Assembly (NCBI RefSeq): GCF_029026145.1 | Contig: NZ_CP119078.1 | Coordinates: 83,501-147,500, forward strand | Length of the DNA stretch: 64,000 nt | Origin: Legionella cardiaca | Lineage (GTDB): Bacteria; Pseudomonadota; Gammaproteobacteria; Legionellales; Legionellaceae | Direction: 5' to 3' | Shown here: positions 7,900 to 16,800 of the stretch, piece by piece | How the letters are laid out: each line of letters starts with the position of its first letter | Position numbering within the stretch: the stretch's first letter is position 1 | Position numbers and translations under genes: made by a program | Notes under the pieces: model-generated | Seen by the model: only the letters and a program-made list of their open reading frames with translations | Told to the model about the DNA's origin: nothing | Databases searched by the model: none

Positions 7900-8766
7900 A
7901 TGTTCCTTAATTGCAATCAGCAATCAGCAATCAACCCAATTCTAGCTCTTTTTTTATCGTTAAGCTGTAATATAACTGCGTTTGCACTTCCAGCAAATTG
8001 TCATTCTCTCGAAAATAATATAATTTCTTCTCCAGGGTGCTATTACCTAAATGAAAACATCAAAGGATCGATCGCCATTAATTCAGATTCCGTTGTTCTT
8101 GATTTAAATGAAAAAAAATTAAGCGATCCAAATCCAGGCTCTCAAAATATCGGGATTGGATTAAGTAACCATAGTAATATAACTGTCAAAAATGGGTATT
8201 TAGATGGCTTTTGGTTTGCTATTTCCGGATCTGGCGGAAGGAATTTAAATGTCTTAAATATTAGTTTTACTAATACCAAATATATTGCGGTCAATCTTTC
8301 GGGAGCAAAAATAAATGTAAGTAGGAATTTTATTGGCAATATGGATTTTTATCAGCCGAAAGACAAGGTTAATTATTATCTGGTTGGTCTGAATATTCGT
8401 GATACTTCTGGCTGTAGAATTTTAAATAATGTGATATCAGCGCCCAGCTTGCCAACAAAAGAGCTTGAATATCGCCTCGAGTACGTTGGCCTAATTTTAT
8501 TAAGCGAATCACAAAATTGCCGAATACAAAACAATATTTTTTCTAACTTTCAATCCCCTTTATTTAAATCCATTGCAGTCTGGTTGGCCTCTGGAACATC
8601 AAACAACTTTTTAGGCGATAATTTAATTTTAAATTATCTTTATGGAATAACAGGTAGACTAGACAGTTATTCAGAGAATAACAACCTACCCATCAACGTA
8701 GAAAAACCAAAATTAAACAAAGCATTAGAAACCCCGTCATATTTAAATCATGAGGGGGCTCTTTAG
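7900..8766 (+). CDS. Secreted right-handed beta-helix (NosD/pectate-lyase-like) protein
   Basis: A 288-residue protein with an N-terminal hydrophobic segment (about residues 13-31, 'ALFLSLSCNITAFA') consistent with a signal peptide. After it, 'NCHSLENNIISSPGCYYLN' introduces short repeated strands such as 'SVVLDLNEKKL', 'SNITVKNGYLDGF', 'LNVLNISFTNT', 'CRILNNVISA' and 'CRIQNNIFSNF'. This is the I-x-V-x-N-N rhythm of parallel beta-helix proteins. The family includes sugar lyases, epimerases and passive surface proteins; no catalytic triad is obvious. It is A/T-rich and sits between two REP-like elements, suggesting an accessory gene. The ATG lacks a clear Shine-Dalgarno sequence, and the first codons hold a short CAATCAG tandem. 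Confidence 0.7.
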   Translation: MFLNCNQQSAINPILALFLSLSCNITAFALPANCHSLENNIISSPGCYYLNENIKGSIAINSDSVVLDLNEKKLSDPNPGSQNIGIGLSNHSNITVKNGYLDGFWFAISGSGGRNLNVLNISFTNTKYIAVNLSGAKINVSRNFIGNMDFYQPKDKVNYYLVGLNIRDTSGCRILNNVISAPSLPTKELEYRLEYVGLILLSESQNCRIQNNIFSNFQSPLFKSIAVWLASGTSNNFLGDNLILNYLYGITGRLDSYSENNNLPINVEKPKLNKALETPSYLNHEGAL

Positions 8767-8859
8767 ACTTCAAGGATTGTTGTAAAGCAATCCATCGGTA
8801 AGTAACTTTAGGATGGCCAAGTGTATCCGCTGCGCTCACTGTTTTTGCTATGATATATC

Positions 8860-8880
8860 AATAATCAATAATCAATAATC
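8860..8880. repeat. Three tandem copies of AATAATC
   Basis: Perfect 7-bp tandem repeat, three units, directly before the palindrome at 8884. It may mark slippage next to an inserted repeat. Confidence 0.6.
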
Positions 8881-8883
8881 AAC

Positions 8884-8919
8884 AAGCGTAGGCTGGGCTT
8901 TATAGCCCAGCCTACGCTT
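8884..8919. repeat. Perfect 16-bp REP-like palindrome
   Basis: AAGCGTAGGCTGGGCT (8884-8899) pairs without mismatch with 8904-8919 around a TTAT loop. It contains the GTAG tetranucleotide and TGGGCT core shared with the repeats at 7494-7639 and beside the RAYT gene. It is not followed by a T-run, so it is better read as a repeat than as a terminator of the beta-helix gene. Confidence 0.75.
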
Positions 8920-9042
8920 TGCTGACATCCAGAATGAATCTGGCAAACTGGCTGTCTCTGGGCAATCAGCGACGCATGCTAATCTTGGATTCTTACTCTG
9001 AAGTCTTTAAACTCTTCAATTCTTAAAGTCATAGGAATTCAA

Positions 9043-9231
9043 ATGCGTTTATTTTTAGCTATATTCTTACCGTTTTTTGTTTTTTTCACTATTGGCCGTC
9101 CAATCGCTGGGATTGTTTGTTTGATACTACAAATAACCCTGATTGGTTGGATTCCTGCTGCTTTATGGGCGGTGTATTCCCTTTCGCAATATAATACAGA
9201 CAAGAAAATACGGGAACACAAACGCCGATAA
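9043..9231 (+). CDS. YqaE/Pmp3 family small membrane protein
   Basis: A 62-residue protein with two hydrophobic helices (about residues 3-17 and 20-46) and a basic tail ending 'DKKIREHKRR'. 'LAIFLPFFVFFTIGRP' followed by 'LLQITLIGWIPAALWAVY'-type residues is the UPF0057/Pmp3 layout (FLPP…G…N…L…LG-IPG-HA-Y). Members sit in the cytoplasmic membrane and respond to cold, salt or membrane stress, probably modulating membrane potential. It lacks the second Pro of FLPP. The gene is upstream of the luxR-like gene by 25 bp and may share its transcript. Confidence 0.75.
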   Translation: MRLFLAIFLPFFVFFTIGRPIAGIVCLILQITLIGWIPAALWAVYSLSQYNTDKKIREHKRR

Positions 9232-9256
9232 GTAGGGGGAGTTAAAGAAGCCCATT

Positions 9257-10021
9257 ATGCCTATTAAAATAGATTCCGAGCATCCTATTTTTACTCTTAA
9301 AGACAAAGTACAAGAGGCAAGTTCTTTCTTGCTTGAAACCTTTGGGTTTAATTATTTTCAATATCTTCGTTGTTATGCTGACGGTTCAATCAACTGCTTA
9401 ACGAATAATCCAGGTTTGTTTGAGCATACGAAAGACTATGATGATCAACCGATTGTCTTTTCTTCTTTTGAGGATGAGCATGAATCGATACCTTTCTATT
9501 GGTTTCTGTGGGATGAAGCACTTCCTCCAACTGCACCTTTACAACTGGCGAGAGAAAAATTTAATTTTCATAATGGTTTAACACTGGTGCGGCGTACTAA
9601 AAATTACTATGACATGATTGCCGTCACGTTGCCCTATGAACATCCTAATCCTGGTTCGTTTTATTTGAATAAAATAAAGATCATAGAGCAGTTTATTTAT
9701 GACTTTGATAGGAAAAACAAAGATTTATTGCACATTATGGACAAGAGCGCTATTGCACTACCTAAAGCCTACAGAGATGTGAATTACCAAGACATGTGCT
9801 TAAGTCAGGGAAAAATTAAAGTCAGGGGTAAAACAGGAATGACTTATCTGACTACGCAAGAATTGGCTTGTCTTAAATTTTTTCTGCAAGGGTTTTCCTA
9901 TAAGCAAATTGCAGGCATGCTAGAAATTTCTCCACGAACCGTAGAAACTTATCTTATCCGAGTGAAGCAGCGTACGGGTTATGCATCCTTTTTTGAACTT
10001 GAACGAATGATACATTGGTGA
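9257..10021 (+). CDS. LuxR-family transcriptional regulator
   Basis: A 254-residue regulator. The C-terminal 60 residues form a LuxR/GerE helix-turn-helix: 'LTTQELACLKFFLQGFSYKQ', then 'IAGMLEISPRTVETYLIRVK', with the usual T-x-x-E-x-x-x-L, K-Q-I-A and S-x-R-T-V-E positions. The N-terminal 190 residues carry neither a receiver phosphorylation site nor the standard autoinducer-binding Trp/Asp set, so the input signal is unknown. Legionella carries several orphan LuxR proteins of this size (LpnR type). AAAGAAG precedes the ATG. The SnoaL-like gene begins 77 bp downstream and could be a target or operon partner. Confidence 0.85.
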   Translation: MPIKIDSEHPIFTLKDKVQEASSFLLETFGFNYFQYLRCYADGSINCLTNNPGLFEHTKDYDDQPIVFSSFEDEHESIPFYWFLWDEALPPTAPLQLAREKFNFHNGLTLVRRTKNYYDMIAVTLPYEHPNPGSFYLNKIKIIEQFIYDFDRKNKDLLHIMDKSAIALPKAYRDVNYQDMCLSQGKIKVRGKTGMTYLTTQELACLKFFLQGFSYKQIAGMLEISPRTVETYLIRVKQRTGYASFFELERMIHW

Positions 10022-10098
10022 TTGTCCGTATCCATCCCGGACAGATTTTCCTGCTGAAATTTTTCATACTCCATCAACTTTATTGATGTGGAGAGCCC

Positions 10099-10524
10099 AT
10101 GATGAAACTTCCTGAAAGACCTACTGAACAACTGTTAAAACAATTTTGCGAAGGTTATAAAAAACGTGATTTGCCTTTGTTATTAAGCCTATTTACCAGA
10201 AATTCAAACATGTGGGGTTCTGGACTTGATGAGTACCGTGAAGGGTTAAAAGAAATTGAAATGCAATTACTCAGAGATTGGAGTCAGTCAGAACAGGGTG
10301 AAATTGAAATTATAAAATTTATTTCTCCTTCGCAAGATGCCCGTTGGACTGCCGCAATTTGCAATGCTTATGTAACAATTAATGGTACCCAACATACCTT
10401 TGAACATTTACGAGGTACGCTTATTGCTGAAAAAGAAGATGGAATTTGGAAAATTGCGCATATGCACTGCTCTTTTCCAGATTATCGCAACGCAGAAAAT
10501 GGTTCTTTTCCGGTAAATGATTAA
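10099..10524 (+). CDS. SnoaL-like / NTF2-fold protein
   Basis: A 141-residue protein with the NTF2-like cone fold pattern: an N-terminal helix pair ('LLKQFCEGYKKRDLPLLLSL'), 'FTRNSNMWGSGLDEYREG', then long strands 'WTAAICNAYVTING', 'HLRGTLIAEKEDGIWKIAHM' and 'HCSFP'. This resembles the calcium/calmodulin-kinase-II-association or SnoaL_3 subfamilies of small ligand-binding or hydrolase-like proteins. No specific reaction can be assigned. GGAGAG sits 5 bp before the first of two ATGs. The first REP unit begins only 6 bp after its stop. Confidence 0.65.
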   Translation: MMKLPERPTEQLLKQFCEGYKKRDLPLLLSLFTRNSNMWGSGLDEYREGLKEIEMQLLRDWSQSEQGEIEIIKFISPSQDARWTAAICNAYVTINGTQHTFEHLRGTLIAEKEDGIWKIAHMHCSFPDYRNAENGSFPVND

Positions 10525-10529
10525 CAAGC

Positions 10530-10720
10530 CTAGGTTGGGCTGTTTAAGCCCAACAAAGTCTAGCCGGGTTGTTTGAAGGCCCTGTTGGGCTTTTCAGCCC
10601 AACCTACACGGTTTTATTTATTGGTGCAGGTTGTTTTAGCAAATGTAGGTTGGGCTGTTTAAGCCCAACAAATTACAGCCGGATTGTTTGAAGGCGTGTT
10701 GGGCTTTCAGCCCAACCTAC
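10530..10720. repeat. REP/BIME array, two units (3' side of RAYT)
   Basis: Two units of about 76-78 bp start at 10530 and 10645 (period 115). Each has a left REP, (G/C)TAG plus GTTGGGCT-GTTTA-AGCCCAAC, and an inverted right REP, GTTGGGCT-TT(T)C-AGCCCAAC-CTAC, separated by about 28 bp. The inter-unit spacer (TTTATTTATTGGTGCAGG) is also found in the other array. The array ends 25 bp before the RAYT stop codon. The 5' GTAG tetranucleotide plus hairpin is the standard signature of REPs mobilised by RAYT enzymes. Confidence 0.88.
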
Positions 10721-10745
10721 TGTTGATACTGGTTGTTTTATAAAT

Positions 10746-11273
10746 TTATTCACCATATCCAGATTGGATACATTTATCATTATAAGCCCATTTTTTGGGT
10801 AAAATAGCTTGTTTAATAAATCGATGGATACTTGAATAAGGCCAATCGGATGGATTGTTAACATAACCATGTTTTACCGGGTTGTAATGAATATAATTGA
10901 TGTGGTGCTCATAATCTTCTGTATCACGGATAAGATGCTCCCAATATCTTCGCTGCCAAATACCACGCTCGCGTTTTTTTTGTCTTGATAAGGATATATA
11001 TTCATTGGCAATGATTTGCCTGGAAAAATTTGACTTTATTAAACTGAGCCGCATGGAATAATTTCCATCGTTTTCTGGTAAGGTCATAATCATATGCCAA
11101 TGGTTAGGCATGATAACAATCGCATCAATATAAAAAGGGTGTTTCTGTTGAACTTTTTTAAAAGCAAATTTCAAAAAATGAATTTGTTGAATAAGTAAAT
11201 CAGATTCTTTATTTAACAGATTTAAAGTAAAAAAATAGGTGGCTCCTAGTGCGAAGGTTCTTCTGTATTGCAT
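10746..11273 (-). CDS. REP-associated tyrosine transposase (RAYT, Y1/HUH family)
   Basis: A single-strand DNA endonuclease/transposase of the TnpA-REP type. The 175-residue protein is intact. The metal-binding HUH motif is H58-W59-H60 in 'IVIMPNHWHMIM', and the catalytic tyrosine is Y127 in 'NYIHYNPVKHGYV', the arrangement of E. coli RAYT (YIH-NPVKHG-V). 'IWQRRYWEHLIRDTEDY' before it is also typical. These enzymes nick and join REP hairpins at the GTAG-flanked foot and are usually domesticated, single-copy genes. Matching repeats flank the gene on both sides (10530-10720 and 11341-11640), so enzyme and substrate form one module. The start is ATG 11273; the ribosome site is weak. Confidence 0.93.
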   Translation of the reverse strand: MQYRRTFALGATYFFTLNLLNKESDLLIQQIHFLKFAFKKVQQKHPFYIDAIVIMPNHWHMIMTLPENDGNYSMRLSLIKSNFSRQIIANEYISLSRQKKRERGIWQRRYWEHLIRDTEDYEHHINYIHYNPVKHGYVNNPSDWPYSSIHRFIKQAILPKKWAYNDKCIQSGYGE

Positions 11274-11340
11274 AAAATGGACTTTTGGATCTTCCTAAGA
11301 TCTTTTATATAGAGTTTTTGAGCTGGATACAAGAGGACGT

Positions 11341-11640
11341 GTAGGTTGAGCAGTTTAAGCTAGCAAATTCTAGCCGGGTCGTTTGTGGGCGTGTTGGGCT
11401 TTTCAGCCCAACCTACACAATTTTATTTGTTGGTACAGGTTATTTAGCAAGTGTAGGTTGGGCTGTTTAAGCCCGACAATTCCAGTCCCATGTTTTTAAG
11501 GGTGTTGGGCTTTTCAGCCCAACCTACACAATTTTATTTGTTGGTACAAGTTATTTAGCAAGTGTAGGTTGGGCTGTTTAAGCCCAACAAATTCTAGTCA
11601 GATGTTTTGAAGGTGTGTTGGGCTTTTCAGTCCAACCTAC
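11341..11640. repeat. REP/BIME array, three units (5' side of RAYT)
   Basis: Units start at 11341, 11453 and 11564 (periods 112 and 111). Each has GTAG-GTTGGGCT-GTTTA-AGCCCAAC on the left and GTTGGGCT-TTTC-AGCCCAAC-CTAC on the right. The first left hairpin is decayed (GTTGAGCA), the second has one mismatch (AGCCCGAC) and the last right arm one (AGTCCAAC). The inter-unit spacers (ACAATTTTATTTGTTGGTAC) are almost identical to one another, showing tandem duplication. The array fills most of the 460 bp between RAYT and the MFS gene; no coding sequence is seen there. Confidence 0.88.
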
Positions 11641-11734
11641 CTATTTCGTGTATTTTTTTTATTAATTCTCTAAATCGGTTATTATTAACAGTTATTGACA
11701 CCTTTGCTAAATAGTTAAAACAGGATCATTCTAA

Positions 11735-12919
11735 TTGAACCCCATATGTTGGACGGAAAAGCAAAGCCTTTTTCGTTTATTTCCACTTATTATCAGTATT
11801 TCCTTTGCTATGGATGTTTTTGTTCCATCAATTCCTGAAATGAGTCTTTTTTTTAAAACCGATAGCGCAACAATGCAAGCAAGTCTTTATGTGTTTATGC
11901 TTACAGTGGCTTTAGGACAATTACTGGTTGGCCCCTTAGCTGATCATTTCGGGCGAAGGCCAATGGCTTTAGGTACTGCATTCCTTTTTTTTATAGGGTC
12001 ATTTCTTGCTACACAAGCAACATCAGTATCGATTTTGATTATAGCTCGCATAATTCAGGCATGTGGAGCCTGCGGAACTTATTTGCTGTGCTTTATTATT
12101 GTAAGGGATAATTTTTCAACCAATGCCTGTGCTCGTTTGTTTAGTATCCTTGCAGGAACGAATTCAATGGTTGCCAGCTCCGCTCCAGTCATTGGCGGTA
12201 TATTACTGGATGCGACTCATGATTGGCATAGCGGGTTTTATTTTTTAAGCGTGCTTGGTTTGTTGATGACCATCGTGGCTTTTCGTTATATTCCTAGTTA
12301 CAATCATCCAAAGTCCTCACAGTTTAGATTATCCAACGCGATAAAGCAGTTAATGGATAATCCTGATTTTCGTCGATATACCCTTGTCGCAGCTGCTTGT
12401 TTGCTTGGATTGTATTTGTTTTGTGCCCTGTCTCCCGGTTTGCTGATAACTCAACTCCATCTTAGTGGCATAGAATATGGTTTGTGGTTTGGTTTAAATG
12501 CAATGACGGTGTTTGTCGCCAATATGATTGCTGCACGCCTCACTTATGTCTACCCTCTGGAAAAAATAGTGTTTTGGGGACTAATTTTGATGATATTGTC
12601 CTGCTTTTTTATGATTGTCCTCAATTTACAGCAGTGCAGTATTTTAAGTTTTATGCTTCCCATGCTTTGCCTGACTTTAGGTATTGGTATTAGTATGGGA
12701 ACTGCTACGGCACTTGCTATAAAAGATTTCAAACAACAAGCAGGTATTGCTACTGCTGTACTGGGAGCTTGTCAATTTGGCCTTGCAGGTTTGATTGGTA
12801 TTTTGGTAGCTAAATTGACGCCAGGTGCATTAAACTTGGCTATTCCAGTGCTTTGTTTCAGCCTATTGGGACTCACGAGAGTAACTAAACTTAGTTTCAA
12901 ACTACGTAGCAACCCTTAG
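11735..12919 (+). CDS. Bcr/CflA-type MFS drug exporter
   Basis: A 394-residue, 12-helix major-facilitator transporter. 'AMDVFVPSIPEM' in helix 1 and 'LLVGPLADHFGRRPM' in loop 2-3 (MFS motif A) are typical of the Bcr/CflA drug/H+ antiporter group, as is 'IIARIIQACGACG' in helix 4. The reading frame opens with TTG 11735; no in-frame ATG lies near, and the ribosome site (CAGGA) is weak. Its substrate is unknown. It starts 95 bp after the REP array and is followed by a methyltransferase gene 40 bp downstream, possibly one transcript. Confidence 0.85.
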   Translation: MNPICWTEKQSLFRLFPLIISISFAMDVFVPSIPEMSLFFKTDSATMQASLYVFMLTVALGQLLVGPLADHFGRRPMALGTAFLFFIGSFLATQATSVSILIIARIIQACGACGTYLLCFIIVRDNFSTNACARLFSILAGTNSMVASSAPVIGGILLDATHDWHSGFYFLSVLGLLMTIVAFRYIPSYNHPKSSQFRLSNAIKQLMDNPDFRRYTLVAAACLLGLYLFCALSPGLLITQLHLSGIEYGLWFGLNAMTVFVANMIAARLTYVYPLEKIVFWGLILMILSCFFMIVLNLQQCSILSFMLPMLCLTLGIGISMGTATALAIKDFKQQAGIATAVLGACQFGLAGLIGILVAKLTPGALNLAIPVLCFSLLGLTRVTKLSFKLRSNP

Positions 12920-12959
12920 CGAAGTGAATGCCCTTTGCTAATTTTTTGTGATGAGAACA

Positions 12960-13766
12960 ATGTCAGTTGAGAAAAAGCAAAATCAAATTAATATCTTGAC
13001 TCATAATGAAGCAGCTTGGGATAAGCAGGCTTCGTTGCAACATGATTGGTCTAAACCGGTTTCTTCAGAATTAATTGAAGCTGCAAAAGAAGGACGGTGG
13101 GAAGTTCATATTACCAAGAAGCCAATTCCTGAAACCTGGCTCCCTAAAACTATTCAGGGTAAAGATATATTATGTTTGGCTTCTGCAGGGGGACAACAGG
13201 CACCTGTATTAGCAGCGGCGGGAGCTAATGTTACCGTTTTCGATATATCTGAAAAGCAGCTGGAACAAGATCGTTACGTTGCAAAGCGAGATCACTTGTC
13301 ACTTAAAACGATACAGGGTGATATGTGTCGATTAGAGGGAATTAGAGACGCTTCTTTTGATTATATTATTCATCCGATATCCAACTTGTATGTGTCAGAT
13401 TTAAAGCCCGTATGGGAAGAGTGCTACCGCGTTTTACGTACAAAGGGTGCGTTATTAGCAAGTTTTTATAATCCTGTTCTCTTTGTTTTCGATAAAGATA
13501 AGCAATTGGAAGAGCAAGGATTATTAAAACCAAGATACCCTTTACCCTATGCTGATATTAAAGATCTTTCCCCGAATATACTTAACGGAAAGATAGAAAA
13601 TAAAGAGGCTTTTGTTTTTGGCCACAGCTTATCGAGTCAAATCAACGGTCAATTGGAAGCAGGTTTTCTTTTAGCCGGGTTTTATGAAGATGAACACCCA
13701 TCGCCACGATTTTTAATTGAAAAATACTTACCGGCCTTAATTGCTACTCGGGCTATTAAACTGTAA
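12960..13766 (+). CDS. Class I SAM-dependent methyltransferase
   Basis: About 268 residues with a Rossmann methyltransferase core. Motif I is 'CLASAGGQQAPVLAAAG', with the acidic ribose-binding residue in 'VTVFDIS'; 'IQGDMCRLEGI' is motif II and 'FDYIIHPISNLYV' motif III/IV. The N-terminus 'NILTHNEAAWDKQ' resembles small-molecule methyltransferases of the UbiE/Methyltransf_11 group; no substrate can be named. Possible starts are GTG 12948, ATG 12951 and ATG 12960; the last is chosen because GATGAGA lies just upstream. The following gene's preferred start is 40 bp downstream, so the two may be co-transcribed. Confidence 0.75.
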   Translation: MSVEKKQNQINILTHNEAAWDKQASLQHDWSKPVSSELIEAAKEGRWEVHITKKPIPETWLPKTIQGKDILCLASAGGQQAPVLAAAGANVTVFDISEKQLEQDRYVAKRDHLSLKTIQGDMCRLEGIRDASFDYIIHPISNLYVSDLKPVWEECYRVLRTKGALLASFYNPVLFVFDKDKQLEEQGLLKPRYPLPYADIKDLSPNILNGKIENKEAFVFGHSLSSQINGQLEAGFLLAGFYEDEHPSPRFLIEKYLPALIATRAIKL

Positions 13767-13806
13767 TTCGCAAAAGGGATTCTACCCTTGCTTGTTGGAG
13801 TACACG

Positions 13807-16800
13807 ATGAAATTAACTCAGGTGAAAGGTTTCTACCCCTACATGATGGTGGTTTTTTTTAATACTTTCATTGACTTGGGACACAAAATTTTAATTCAGG
13901 ATACACTGTATCAAACAGCAACCGGTACCGCCTACACGATACTATCAGCAATCATTAATGCCCTAATCCTTCTGCCTTATATCCTACTTTTTACGCCATC
14001 AGGATTCTTGGCTGATAAATTTCCAAAATCTGTCGTTTTGAGAATCACTGCGGCGGTGGAGATTCCATTAACTTTGCTAATTACCTGGTGTTATTATCAG
14101 GGATATTTTTGGGGTGCCTTTTCTCTGACACTACTGCTTGCAATACAAAGTGCGCTTAATTCACCAGCAAAATATGGTTATATTAAAGAAATATTTGGGA
14201 AAGAACATTTATCACAGGCCAATGCTATCGTTCAAACCCTGACAATTGTTTCTATTTTGGGCGCCACTTTTTTATTTACTTATATTTTTAGTTATTTCAT
14301 TGCCTCCCTCGGTTTGCAGCAAAGTCTAGACAAGTCTCTTTTATTACAAGCGTTTGCCCCGGCCGGTTTTTTATTAGTACTTTTTTCCATATTTGAAACA
14401 GCAATGACTTTTAAGTTACTGCAAAAGGACGCCGCGGATCCTCAATCACAGTATGAGCCGGCAAAATATTTTCGAGGTTACTATTTAAAAAATTATCTGC
14501 AGAAAGCCAGTAAAAATTATGTGATCTTCACCTGCATCATGGGATTGTCAGTATTTTGGGCAGTCAATCAAGTGCTACTGGCAAGCTATGGGGCTTTTTT
14601 AAAGGATCACATTGGCAATATCAGTGTCATATTTGCTCAAGGTTCTTTAGCCATGGGTGGCATTGGGATTTTATTGGGTGCTTTATATGCTGGTAAAGTA
14701 TCACAGGGATTTGTTGAAACAGGTTTAATTCCAGTGGCTGCAGTGGGAATTTGTTTAGGACTTCTGGTGTTGCCGGCTCTTTCCAGTCAGTCGGCAATCG
14801 TTCTTCTTTTTTTAGTTTATGGCTTTTTTGGCGGTATGCTCATAGTACCCCTTAATGCGCTCATTCAATTTAATGCGCCACGGCAAGAGTTAGGAAAAAT
14901 CTTATCCGCGAATAATTTTGTACAAAATTGTTTCATGATTGGGTTCTTGCTTCTTACGGTCATTTTTAGCCTCATTGGCATGGACAGTTTGATTTTATTG
15001 TATGGCTTGTTTGTTATTGCTTTGGCGGGGGCTATCTATACGATAATTACCTTACCTCAATCGTTAGTGCGTTATTTATTATATTTTGTCGCTTCCAAAT
15101 TTTATCGCCTTAGTGTTTATCAATTGGATAATTTACCTTCAACCGGTGGTGTTTTGCTGTTGGGCAACCACGTCAGTTTTATTGATTGGGCTATCTTGCA
15201 GATTGCCTGTCCAAGGCCCATCCGTTTCGTCATGGAACGTTCTATTTATGAGGTGTGGTATTTAAAATGGTTATTTAAGAAATTTAATACGATTCCTATT
15301 GCTCGTGGTGCCAGTCATGAGGCACTGCGTGAAATTAATATAGCTTTAAATGCTGGTGAAGTTGTTGTTCTGTTTCCCGAGGGGCGCTTAAGTAGAAATG
15401 GCCAATTAGGTGCTTTTCGCACAGGTTTTGAGCGGGCCGCGATGGGAGCTAATGCCGTAATTGTCCCTTTTTATATCCATGGTTTGTGGGGAGCAAAAGC
15501 TTCTTATGCATCCAGTTATTACAAAAAATTAATCAAGGCTAATAATCGACGGGTAAGTGTGATTTATGGTGCTGTAATGGACATCAATAGCAAAGCACAG
15601 GAAGTCAAACAAAAAGTAAGAGAACTGTCTATTAAAGCTTGGAAGTTATCAACGAATGAACTCGACAGTATTCAATCTGAATGGGCCTATAAAGCCCAAA
15701 AGATGGGGAATTTAACTGCAATTATAAGTGAGAATGGGGACAAAATTTCTAATAATAGATTATTAGCTCTCGTTTTATTTTTTAGTAGAAACATAAAAAA
15801 AATTGTTAAAAATCAACAGAATATTGCTATCCTTTTACCATCAAGCCTAGGCGGCATTATTGCCAACTTAAGCTCGCTATGTTTAGGCAAAACGGTTGTC
15901 AATCTAAACTATACAACGGGTGGCGCTTTACTTGAATTAGCTTGCCAACAGGCAGCAATTAAAACGATTATAACTTCAAGAGCATTTGTAGAAAAAATCA
16001 AGGCGAGAGGGATTGAGTTTGATAGCTTGTTCTCTATGGCAACGGTTATCTATTTAGAAGATTTTAAGCCTGAGAAAAATAAATTATTGATTGTTAGCAT
16101 GCTGCTATTAACAAAGCTTTTACCGTTTTGGTTATTGAAGCTTCTTTTTATTAAAGAAACGCCAATTAATAATACTGCTGCTATCTTATTCAGTAGTGGT
16201 AGCGAAGGAAAACCTAAGGGCATTGAACTGACACATCGCAATCTGCTAAGCAATATTAACCAGGTTGCCAGTGTATTTGGCGTAGAAGAAAAAGATGTAA
16301 TCTTGAATTGCCTGCCTTTATTTCATGCTTTTGGATTAACGGTAACGACCTTGTTACCACTACTAAAAAGTATTCCAGTGGTTTGTTATCCTGATCCAAC
16401 CAACTCCTTAGCTATCGCTAAATTGATTTTTCGCCACAAAGTGACTCTATTTTGCGGAACTTCAACATTCCTGGGATTATATGCAAGAAACAATGCGATT
16501 CACCCCATGATGCTTTCTAGCTTACGCATGGTAATTGCTGGAGCTGAGAAATTATCGCCTAAAGTTTACCAAGAATTTAAGCGAAGATTTAATTTGGAAA
16601 TCTATGAAGGTTATGGCGCGACGGAGGTTGCTCCCGTTGCAAGCTGTAATTTACCTGATGTTTTATCCCCAGAGGATTGGCATGTCCATACGGCAAATAA
16701 GCCTGGCACAGTTGGTTTACCCTTGCCAGGTTGTGCTTTTCGTATTGTGGATCCCAATACCTTACAAGATTTGCCCCTGGGAGAAGAGGGGTTGGTTTTG

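Noticed and set aside
8884..8919. Terminator of the beta-helix gene
   Set aside because: Perfect palindrome but no T-run, 118 bp after the stop, and it matches the dispersed GTAGG-TGGGCT repeat family.
9039..9221. Small ORF antisense to the Pmp3-like gene
   Set aside because: It is a shadow of the sense gene, with no ribosome site and no recognisable protein features.
10530..11640. Regular repeats that could be a CRISPR array
   Set aside because: The spacers between units are themselves nearly identical, units are palindromic pairs of about 76 bp, and no cas gene is present. REP/BIME with RAYT explains everything.
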